From NCBI RefSeq assembly GCF_019097595.1, contig NC_080723.1:15841511-15905510 (forward strand): a DNA stretch of 64,000 nt. The letters run 5' to 3'. The notes beneath the pieces are model-generated. The model was not told where the DNA came from, did not search any database, and worked only from the letters and a program-made list of their open reading frames with translations. The translations under genes were made by a program, and so were the position numbers. The stretch comes from Hemibagrus wyckioides. Its lineage: Eukaryota > Chordata > Actinopteri > Siluriformes > Bagridae. Below are positions 11,786 through 21,529 of the stretch, piece after piece; positions within the stretch are counted from its first letter, which is position 1, and every line of letters starts with the position of its first letter.

Positions 11786-12070
11786 TGCTCTGTTTGGCAT
11801 TTTCCTCGGCGAAATCCAAATAGATTCAGGGTATAGCAAATCCAACAATCTGTGAATCCAGCGTAAAATTCCAACTGAAAATATCCACACCTGCCTGTAA
11901 AATAGACAATGTCTATATAGATTAATCTAATTATTCAAAAATCGTATTTTTCCACGATTGTTTCCGCTTCATCTGAGTGATACCAACGCACTGCACTCTC
12001 CTCTTTCTCTCTGTTGTGATTGGATGTGAATGCACTGCTAGCAATTTTGCAAGCTGTATGCAAGACACTG

Positions 12071-12090
12071 GCCAACAGCGGCACTTGGAG
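12071..12090 (-). promoter_or_regulatory. CSE of the gV3 promoter
   Basis: The coding strand reads CTCCAAGTGCCGCTGTTGGC, about 290 bp above the preferred start at 11785. The 5' flank around it is otherwise unlike that of gV4 and gV5, so conservation of this block is notable. Confidence 0.8.
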
Positions 12091-12517
12091 TTTATAATGA
12101 TGTATTAAACAAAACTTTAAAATCTAAATAATGGGCATCTGTTTATGGATAAAACAGTAATGAACACAAATCCCGTTTAATTGTAATAATACAGCAATAG
12201 ACATAGAACAGCATATACAACACAAAGACAATGCTTTATAAGGAAGCGACCAGTTGACCGACCAGAGATGTAAAACAAGTGTGTCTTGCAACTTTCTGTA
12301 ATGCAAAAGCAAGTCAATCAACAAAACGCAAGCTTGTATGAACATTTTAGCATCTTGGTCAAAGACAGTTGCAGTCCAATGAACAAAAAGGTGTAGTGCA
12401 CTTAATTTTTCACACACATTGAAACGATCCATGGATTTTATATCATGTAGAGATCGAGAAATTATTAAAGTAGACAATGTAGTCTCGAGTATTCGATCGA
12501 TAGATCTCTCTGTCTCT

Positions 12518-12603
12518 ATCTCTCTCTCTCTCTCTCTCTACATACATACATACATATATATATATACACTACCAGTCTGTGTCTATATATCTATATATCT
12601 ATA

Positions 12604-12653
<50 letters not shown>

Positions 12654-12742
12654 AGAATGCTTATACCGGAACATGTATTATTTTTATTTCAGCACCCTGG
12701 TCAGCGACCATTCAACGAAACTTTTCATTTCATTGAATGGAA

Positions 12743-12791
<49 letters not shown>

Positions 12792-12809
12792 TATATATAT
12801 ATATATATA

Positions 12810-12862
<53 letters not shown>
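12518..12862. repeat. Compound microsatellite cluster: (CT)n, (AT)n, (CT)n, (TA)n, (TAGA)13
   Basis: Visible blocks are (CT)n at 12518-12539, (AT)n at 12606-12651, (CT)n at 12746-12786, (TA)n at 12792-12809 and (TAGA)n at 12811-12862. The last ends 22 bp inside the intron from the gV2 splice donor. Confidence 0.95.
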
Positions 12863-12884
12863 GCAACAAATTTCTAAACCTCAC

Positions 12885-15326
12885 CTGATGATCAGAAACA
12901 GGAGTAGGTTTCCCCATATGAGCATGCGTAAGGGTCTGTGTTCCACTAGTGTCCAGACTGATGGCGCTCTCACTAGGAGGTCTGGTGAATTTCATATTAC
13001 TCTTTTTAGGGTCAGCCGTACTGTAAGACTCGTAATTGTACATATGCTGTAAAGTTCCGGTTCCCCCTACGTCTGCGTAAAGGGGTGGATAATACGGAAT
13101 GACTGGCAAATTGGCACCGGATTTGTAAAACATCCGCTCACGTCTCCATCTGTAGCATTTCACTGACAGTATAGCTATGATGGACACGATAAACAGAAAA
13201 GAAACTACAGCCAAGGCCAAGACTAGATAAAATGTCAGGTTGTCATTGTATTCCTTCTCATGCGTAAAGTCAGTGAACTTGGAGAGCACTTCAGGGAAAG
13301 TGTCCGCCACCACCACGTTAACATTGACTGTAGCTGAACGAGAGGGCTGTCCGTTGTCCTCCACTACAACAGTGAGCTTCTGTTTCACAGCATCTTTATC
13401 AGTGACTTGGCGCACAGTTCTTATTTCTCCATTCTGTAAGCCCACTTCAAACAGCGCTCTGTCTGCCGCTTTGTGCAGTTTATATGAGAGCCATGCATTC
13501 TGTCCTGAGTCCACATCCACAGCCACCACTTTAGTGACAAGATATCCCACATCTGCTGAACGAGGCACCATTTCAGCCACCACAGAGATACCAGTTTGTA
13601 CTGGATACAGAATCTGAGGCGCGTTGTCATTTTGATCCTGTATATTAATTTTCACAGTAACGTTACTACTTTGAGACGGTGAGCCTGCGTCTTGAGCCTT
13701 TACAAGAAATTCTATTGACTTAGTCTGTTCATAATCGACCGAACGTACAGCATGTATAGCACCACTCTCGGCATTTACTGAAATATAAGATGATAGAGGT
13801 TCAGCATTGAAGTGACCCTCGATTAACATATAAGAGATTTTCGCATTTTGGTTCCAATCTAAATCTTTTGCTTTGACTGAACATATAGAAACCCCAGGAG
13901 AATTGTTTTCCATTAAAGAGACAGAATAAAAACTCTCCTCAAATATTGGTTGGTTGTCATTTACATCGGATATCTTAAGTGTTACTGTTTTTATACTAGA
14001 AAGAGGTGGTATTCCCTCATCCACAGCTAAGAATGTAATGTTATACTCATACGTGTTCTCCCTGTCTAATGTTCCATCCGTCAATAAAGTATAATAGTTT
14101 TTAAAAGACGATTTTATTGTAAAAGGAATCTTCTCATTTATAGAGCACCTTACTTTTCCATTATTACCGGAATCAAGATCTTTTACATTGACGATGGCTA
14201 CCGTAACACCACTAGGTGAATCCTCTGAAATAGGACTGGAAAAAGAGGTCAGTGAGATTATAGGGGCGTTGTCATTTACATCAACTACTTCAATCAGTAT
14301 TTTCGCGGTAGCAATTAAACCACCGTAATCTTTTGCCTGAATAGCAATTTCAAAATATTTATGTTCTTCATAATCAATCAGGCCTGCAACAGTTATCTCA
14401 CCTGAGTTCTCATTAATTGCAAAAACATCCGAAATGTCGGCGGATATACGATTGAAATGGTAAGTTACACGACCGTATGCGTCCTCATCAGCGTCTGTGG
14501 CAGTCACCTTCATTACTGTGGAATCTTTCGGTGCGTTTTCTGGAACAGTAGCTTTAAACTCCTTCTGCGTAAAAACAGGTGCGTTATCATTAGCATCTAA
14601 CACTGAAATCCGTATTTTAAGCGTGCTAGATCTTTGTGGTTCACCACCATCAACAGCAGTTAATGTAAGCAACACTTTGTCCTCTTCCTCTCTGTCTAAA
14701 GGAGAATGCAAATACAACTCAGCGTATTTTTTTCCATCAGGACCAGTCTGTATTTTAAGGTTAAATTTATCTGTCGGGTGTAATGTATATCCCTGAAGCG
14801 AATTCTTGCCAATGTCACGGTCTATTGCGCTCTCATGTAAAATAAGTGTACCCGGTTGAGTAGATTCAGATACTTCTAACTGTACCTCCTTTTCTGTAAA
14901 TGTAGGATAATTATCATTTATGTCAAATATTTCTATCACAACGCTGTGAAGTTGCATTGGATTTGTTATGATTATTTCCAGACTGAGACTGCAGGGTGAC
15001 GTTTGCCCGCAAAGACGTTCTCTATCTATCCTTTCTCCGACCACCAGAAATCCTTTGTCTAAATCCAGTCCGATGAATTCGCTGCTGTCGCCACTGACAA
15101 TTCGAGCACCACCCGCTTTCATCCTCCTTGCGTCAAACCCCAAATCTTCGGCCACATTTCCCACAAATGAACCTTTTTTCATTTCTTCTGGTATTGAGTA
15201 GCGGATTTGTCCTAAAATTACATCTGTAAGGAGGAAGAGCGTCAAGGCATGTAGCTGCGCTTTGGAAGCAAATCCATTCTGTCCAGGACAGAGCGCACTC
15301 CCAATGAAAACCGCAGAATCCCCCAT
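12885..15326 (-). CDS. Protocadherin gamma-type variable exon gV2
   Basis: Complete variable exon. The open frame extends to 15470, but the Met at 15326 (MGDSAVFIGS) is preferred. It leaves a 39-residue leader with hydrophobic core LHALTLFLLTDVILG, comparable to the 38-residue leader of gV4/gV5, and sits about 170 bp below the CSE. That gives 814 codons. The mature start is QIRYSIPEEM. EC linkers are DINDNYP, DANDNAP, DVNDNAP, DVNDNQP and DQNDNAP. EC1-EC5 are distinct from the other exons, while EC6, the transmembrane helix and the YESYSTADPKKSNMKF tail are shared. The exon ends in phase 0, CATCAG before gtgaggttta. A compound microsatellite lies immediately inside the intron. A start at 15470 remains possible. 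Confidence 0.92.
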
Positions 15327-15496
15327 AACAAAGAGCACCAAGAAAATAAAAAAGAGATGAATAAATTTCCGTTGGAAAAAGAAACAAAAATGAGAAGGAG
15401 TAAATTTGGGGCCAGTCCGTTTTATACCCTTGCTCTCATGTATTTTGCAAAATACTGGGAGTGACCACAAGTTTTCAAGAAATACAGGAGCTTAAG

Positions 15497-15515
15497 TCAA
15501 CAGCGGCACTTACAG
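15497..15515 (-). promoter_or_regulatory. CSE of the gV2 promoter
   Basis: The coding strand reads GTAAGTGCCGCTGTTGAC about 175 bp upstream of the preferred start. The AAGTGCCGCTGTTG core is identical to those of gV3, gV4 and gV5. Its spacing supports a start at 15326 rather than 15470. Confidence 0.8.
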
Positions 15516-16236
15516 ACAGTATGGGGTATAGCAAGTCCAAAAATCCAGAAGAGGTGAACAAGAAATTAGACATTAGAATTCAATTTTCTGTTTATATTGT
15601 AAATATGCTTTATATCTGTGCTTGAGATGTAAGAAACAGAAATAAAACGTGGGGTAAATCAATATATGTGAAGCTAATGAGTGGGATAGAAAATTCTGTT
15701 AACTTTAGAGTTAAATATAACACGCATTAAATAGCCAATTCGGAATAACGAATACTGAATATATGTTTTTTAATTCTACCGTTGAGACTTATTTATCTTG
15801 GTTGGGATTTTTCCGTCACAGAAAGCGCGGTGTGTTTTACTGTCAAGATGTAGTCCACAAACAATAAGCTCCAAGTTTGCAAAAAGCGAAAAGCTTTTTG
15901 CCTTCGCCAAAAGCGAATAACAGCAATGTAATATTCTTTTCTCTATATAATCGTCTGCCTAAAATACATTATACACTCTTGCTAAATTACAGGATAAGTC
16001 GAAATTACTATTATTATTAGAATTAGTAGTACTATTAGTAATATTAATAAGCTAGAGCCTCTAATTTAATTAAAAAAAGGCTTTGGAATAATAACAGTAT
16101 TGAATAAAATTATATGCAGTAATTATATGTAGTAAAACAAAACCGCATAAATATAGTAGTAGAAACCGGAAAACCGCTACATCTACTGTTTGTCTCAAAA
16201 CCAATATCCAGCGAAAAGTAGCGACAGCAAACTCAC
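15516..16236. other. Spacer between gV1 donor and gV2 promoter
   Basis: AT-rich sequence with several short ATT/TAA-type runs. No gene or clear mobile element was seen; it ends at the gV1 splice donor. Confidence 0.6.
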
Positions 16237-18639
16237 CTGATGCTGAGAATGACTAGTCACATTGTCCTTCTTCACATGAGTCAGCGTTTGTGTTCCATCG
16301 GTATCCAGACTAATGATGCTCTCAGTAGGAGGTCTGGAATAATTCATGTCACTCTTTCTAGAGTCAGTGGTTCTGTAAGCTTCATAATTGTACATATGCT
16401 GTAAAGTTCCTGCTCCTCCTACGTCTGCATAAAGGGGTGGATAATATGGAATAACTGGAAGATTGGCACCGGATTTGTAATACATCTGCTCTCGTCTCCA
16501 TCTGTGACATTTCACTGACAGTATAGTTATGATTGACACGATAAAAAGAAAAGAAACTACAGTCAAAGCCAAGACTAAATAAAATGTCAGGTTGTCGTTA
16601 TATTCCTTCTCGTGCGTAAAGTCAAAGAACTCGGAGAGCGCGTCCGCCACTACCACGTTAACATTGACCGTAGCTGAGCGAGAGGGCTGTCCGTTGTCCT
16701 CCACTACAACAGTGAGTTTCTGTTTCACAGCATCTTCATCAGTGACTTGGCGCACGGTTCTTATTTCTCCATTCTGTAAACCCACTTCAAACAGCGCTCT
16801 GTCTGTCGCTTTGTGCAGTTTATATGAGAGCCATGCATTCTGTCCTGAGTCCACATCCACAGCCACCACTTTAGTGACAAGATATCCCACATCTGCTGAA
16901 CGAGGCACCATTTCAGCCACCAGAGAGCCACCAGTTTGTACTGGATAAAGAATCTGAGGCGCGTTGTCATTCCGGTCCTGAACGTTTACGAAGATTGTTA
17001 CATTGCTCCGGAGTGGCGGAGATCCCCCATCCTGAGCTTGCACCTGTATTTTAAACTCTTTAACCTGCTCGTAGTCAAGCGAACGGATGGCGTAAAGTAT
17101 CCCACTGTCTGCATTAATAGAGAAATATGTCGACACAGATGAGCCGCTGAATTCACTCTCTACTAGACAGTAAGTTATGCGTGCGTTTTGTCCTTTATCA
17201 GCATCGTTTGCTTGGACTTTGATGACGGATACGCCCGGAGAGTTATTTTCTGCAATTTGTGTTCTATATTCATTTTTACTAAAAGACGGTGCATTATCGT
17301 TTACATCCATGATCTCTAGTATAACAGTTTTCTCATTAGACAAAGGGGGAGTGCCTTCGTCAGTGGCAATTAAAGTCAAATTGAAAACAGGATTTTTCTC
17401 TCTATCTAAAGCTCCATCGGTAACCAAAGTATAATATTTCCGTGGTGATTGTTTTATTGTAAATGGAACATTCTGGTTAACATTCAAATGAATGTTCCCG
17501 TTTTTACCAGAGTCTAAATCCTGCACACTGATCAAGGCAACAATTGTGCCGGGAGGAGAATCTTCTTGGATTTTACCCGAAAAGGATGTTAAGGTAATGA
17601 CAGGGTGATTATCGTTCACATCTAAAACATCTATAATTAATTTACTCGTACCTGCCAGACCTCCGTGATCTTTAGCCTGCAAATTAATTTCGTAATGATG
17701 CAATGCTTCGTAGTCAAGATTACCATTGAGTCGTACTTCACCGTTTTTCGCATTTATGATAAAAATCTGGTGTGCTTCTTCCATATTGGTAAACGAATAC
17801 GTCACATTTCCGTTGTGACCTTCATCTTCATCGGTGGCGCTGATTTTAATAATCAGCGTGCCAGGCGCTGTATTCTCTTCCACATTCGCTTTATACAAAG
17901 GTTCTGTGAACACAGGCAGGTTGTCGTTTGCGTCGAGAACATTTACGACTATTTTCACGGTTCCAGACCGCGATGGGTTTCCACCATCGACAGCCGTTAA
18001 TATTAACAAATGTTGGCTGTGTTTCTCCCGGTCTAGTGGAGTCTGCAGCACCATTTCTGCGTACTTACTGCCGTCAGCTCGACTATGCTGCTTCAGTGAA
18101 AAATAATCAGTAGGTTTTAAGCTGTAGCTTTGAAGAGTATTTAAACCAACATCAGGATCTGTTGCTGCATCCAACAAGAAAACAGTACCTACCGGTGCCC
18201 ACTCACTAGTTTCAAGATTGATTTCTTTTTTGGAAAAGGCTGGAGCGTGATCATTTATATCTTCGATTTCTATAGTAATTGAAAAAAATTCGAGGGGATT
18301 TTCGAGCAAAATCTCCAATCCGAAGCTACACGGAGATTTCTGACCACAGATCTCCTCTCTGTCCATCCTTTCTTTCACTACCAAATTGCCATTGTTACGG
18401 TTAAGCTCTAGGTACTGCCTACTGTTATCAATAACCAGACGCGCCCTGCCCGATACCAACCTCTTAACGTCCAAGCCCAGATCTTTCACCACATCTCCAA
18501 CAAACAAACCAGGTTTCATCTCTTCTGGGATGGAATAACGGATTTGTCCGTTCACGGCGACCATCAGACAAAAAATGAGAATGGTGAACCTTGGTGACAA
18601 ATACCAAGACTGACCTAGTTCCCCACCGATCTTCCACAT
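16237..18639 (-). CDS. Protocadherin gamma-type variable exon gV1 (first gamma exon in the window)
   Basis: Complete variable exon. The frame is open to 18735; the Met at 18639 (MWKIGGELGQ) is preferred because it gives a 31-residue signal peptide (core FTILIFCLMVAVNG) before QIRYSIPEEM and 801 codons in total. Linkers are DINDHAP (Asn to His in the first), DANDNLP, DVNDNHP, DVNDNAP and DRNDNAP. EC1-EC5 are the most divergent of the six exons, and EC6 onward is homogenised with them. In the stretch before the membrane four residues present in all others (around TFPEV) are missing, an in-frame 12-nt deletion. The tail has YEAYRTTDSRKSDMNY and ends SQHQ at a phase-0 donor, CAG before gtgagtttgc. 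Its promoter element is degenerate. No other gamma exon lies upstream in the window. Confidence 0.92.
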
Positions 18640-18847
18640 TATATCCACAAGGAACGTTTGAAAAACCTTTATTGTCAAAAAGTTAAAGCAAAAATCTGAC
18701 GTGATCGATGTTTTATACATGCACAATGAGAGCAATTTATGCGTGTACTCAGTTTTATTTTAGGCTCAATCTAACCAAGCTGTCTCCACCCACATCATTG
18801 CACAATACATAAAAGAAACAATAATCCAAGCAAAGACTCTCTGCAGG

Positions 18848-18865
18848 CCACAGCACCACTCAAAG
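18848..18865 (-). promoter_or_regulatory. Degenerate CSE-like element upstream of gV1
   Basis: The coding strand reads CTTTGAGTGGTGCTGTGG about 210 bp above the preferred start. It resembles the AAGTGCCGCTGTTGG element, but the CGCT core has become TGCT. The position is right for a CSE, but the match is weak. Confidence 0.35.
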
Positions 18866-20100
18866 CTCATGCTGTGCACTACACCCAAGCTGTGTGGACA
18901 CTAGATTCATACCACATAAAATTTGTATAAAGTCTGATATTCTGGTAGTGGATTTGTACAATTTTATACAAATCCTTACAAAGCTACAAAGCTCCCTAAT
19001 CTTTCGTTAGTTTTCCAATGAGGTGCCTTGATTCAGAAGACTTTATTAAATGTTATATGCAGAGTCAAGGGTGTAACTTTGGTTTGAGAAGTGTGTGTGT
19101 GTGTGGGGGGGGGTTGATTTGAATCCCATTTCCTGCATTTACATACATTTAGGGACTATGGTGATACAAAATCCAGGAAATAATTAAGTTGATTATAATG
19201 ATAAATTCTGTCAAAAAGAATAGTAGGCTTCTAAACTATGGATATAAAAAGATGTCTTACTTTCTTTATTGTTTAATCGAGGCCGATCAGCAAGACTTCC
19301 GAGAATCATTTTATAAAGTAAAAAATGTTCACCATTAATGTTTTGGGTGTTGGTAAAATTTAAATAACGTGAGACTCAATTTCCTCTGGTAAACTTTTAT
19401 TTTAAACTGATCGCTGTACCTGAAAATGTACAATAAATGACAGGACGTCTGTCAGACACATCCACCAAACCGCATTGTTTTAGAATAGAAAAAGCAAAAA
19501 GCTTTTATGAACTGTGTGTGTGAATCACTGTTCTGTAATATCACTTGCAGATAGACAGCAGCTATATTAATATGGAATTATATGAAATGTTGATCATTAC
19601 TTAATTGTCTTTCATGCATAAACCACCACTCTTAGTTAATGAACAAATTAAAATATTTACATTCCTGGTGCTAATTTTCTGTGCAGCACAAATACCTAAA
19701 GTAGATAATTTTATGCATCCAACACTGTATTATAGCAGGGTAGGAAGTAATCATGTGTAATCCTTACTTCTGTAATCCAATAGGATGGGAAAATGATAAC
19801 ACAATAGATACACTATCTATTTGGTACACAGAATGCAAGATTCTCACAAACATTAAAAATATAAACACCTCATCTGTTCTCTGATATGTAAACCACTGAG
19901 TTATGATCATATTGAGTCTAACATTAAACTAGCATCCAGAGTCTGCTTGTCATACATTGCCGACAGAAAATGAGTGGTTTAAAGTGAACTCGTTTTCATG
20001 CTACACAGAATGTTCATGAAAATATGATTATCCTGACCTGAGCTAATTTACTGAATCAACCGACTCACGTCTCCATTCTTCCTTTCCATCCATGATGACA
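18866..20100. other. AT-rich interval upstream of gV1
   Basis: No gene seen. It includes a short (GT)n-(G)n tract near 19088-19112 and otherwise unremarkable AT-rich sequence. Confidence 0.5.
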
Positions 20101-20119
20101 TTAAAGTCATCTGTTGCTG

Positions 20120-20300
20120 CTTCTGGCGTTTCATCGCTGACTGTGCCGCAAACGCGATGCCTGTTCATTACACCTTTCAGTGAGAGTTTTAGAGGGGGCA
20201 CGCGACGTTCCTAGACGCGGACGCGCGCATCGACACAGACAGACTCTGTGTCCTGCTCGCTCTTGCTCCTCCGTGGTGATGACGGCGTGCGGTTAAAAAA
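20120..20300. promoter_or_regulatory. CpG-rich patch in the alpha-gamma interval
   Basis: About 180 bp with many CpG dinucleotides (cgcgatgc, cacgcgacgttc, gacgcggacgcgcgcatcg) inside a long AT-rich interval. It includes ACTGTGCCGCAAACGC on the plus strand, which shares GTGCCGC with the promoter CSE but in the opposite orientation. No open frame or transcript signal was recognised. A regulatory element or an old promoter is plausible. Confidence 0.35.
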
Positions 20301-21529
20301 ATCATAACAAGCAAATTTTAAAAAAAAGGGGGGGGGGCAAAAAAGGTATTTTGAAAAGTGGGGGAGACATGTCCCCTGTGCAGAGTCCATTGTCAGAAAG
20401 CAGATTTACAGAAATCGAAGTCGATGAACATTTAGGTACAGATGTCACAGTGCGAGGGAAAAGCTTCCTGGAAACTCAAAATGGAACCCGTTTGCATCCG
20501 AGTGCCACCGGTTAGTGGGATCATTGCTTTTCCACAATTATATATTATATTGTCAAAAAATACTAAAGTTTATTTAAATGATGTTGATTGTGAACATCAA
20601 AGTCTTTATAACTATGCTGTGTAAAAGAAACTTTTACCTTAGAGAAATAACACACCAAACTGAGATGATATATTCCTGAATGATTAGGCGACTAAGTGCC
20701 ATTTGGCGCTGTTGCTCTATAATGATCAAAACTCACTAACTTGAAGCCAAATACATTATTAACAGTGCAAATATATACACACACACATACATATGTGCAT
20801 ACATATGTGTGATATGTGTAGTATCTATTGATTCACACTAAATATTAGAGAGACACAGGCTATATAGTGCAGGTAGAATGTATTACTCAGTCTGAGTGTA
20901 TGTGAAGAGAATCACACACAAAAAAGCATATTGTTGCAGTGGAAGGAGGAGAGACTACAGAGAGCACACGAGAGCGAGCAAACACACAAAAACATCACCA
21001 CAAGAGGGAGTAACTATACAATTAAATCAGAACTCGACTGTTGCTGTAAACCACCCTCATTTTACTTCAGTGATAGAACAGTGATATACTGAGCAGTTAA
21101 AATAGTGCTCCGGTATTTAAAAGGATGCCTCAGAATATAATTTGCTATTCTTAAGTTAGTTACCTTATTTTGTAAACTGTATTATAGCAGTGATCACATA
21201 ATTGCTGAATGGATAAATGACTAATACATAGGCACAGAGTTTAGTTTCACAGGTTGCTCTGGAGTTTCACTGTGTTTAATATCACAGTAAGTTTAAGTCA
21301 ATTTAAGCAGATATTTATTTTCATCTCAATCATATAAAATGCACAGATTAAAAAAAAGAGATGAAAAACTTTTCCTTGACCCATGATACAACATGCATGC
21401 ATGATGCAGTGGTAGAACATAAATTGCAAGAAAAATGAAGCATGCAGGTGAGTGGATAATAAAAAACTATAAACCGTGCCTGAATTTGAACAAACAAAGT
21501 TTGATAAAATGTAATAGAACCCACTCATA
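20301..21529. other. Gene-free interval with short simple repeats
   Basis: Holds the reverse CSE-like motif, a short ATAC/ACAC run near 20768-20800, and purine-rich sequence near 20940-20980. No gene recognised. Confidence 0.5.
20693..20717 (+). promoter_or_regulatory. Reverse-oriented CSE/CTCF-like motif
   Basis: The plus strand carries AAGTGCC, then a six-base insertion, then GCGCTGTTG. Both halves match the variable promoter element AAGTGCCGCTGTTG, but on the strand opposite to all six gamma CSEs. It lies between alpha constant exon 3 and the first gamma exon. Confidence 0.4.

Larger units (their letters stand above)
11786..12884. other. gV3 promoter region and microsatellite-rich gV2 intron start
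   Basis: Holds the gV3 leader and CSE, then AT-rich DNA. From 12510 to 12862 there is a dense run of simple repeats: CT, ACAT, AT, a second CT block, TA and TAGA. No gene was seen. Open frames crossing this stretch are repeat-encoded. Confidence 0.7.

Noticed and set aside
12419..12821. Plus-strand open frames of 80-105 codons
   Set aside because: Almost wholly microsatellite-encoded Tyr-Ile and Ser-Leu repeats.
12684..12884. C-terminal extension of the gV2 frame beyond the splice donor
   Set aside because: It reads into intronic microsatellites after a good phase-0 donor. At most it would be an unspliced short isoform.
20160..20200. A canonical CTCF core at AGGGGGCAC
   Set aside because: The second half fits the CTCF consensus, but the bases before it (TTTAG) do not match CCASY, so it is not called as a site.
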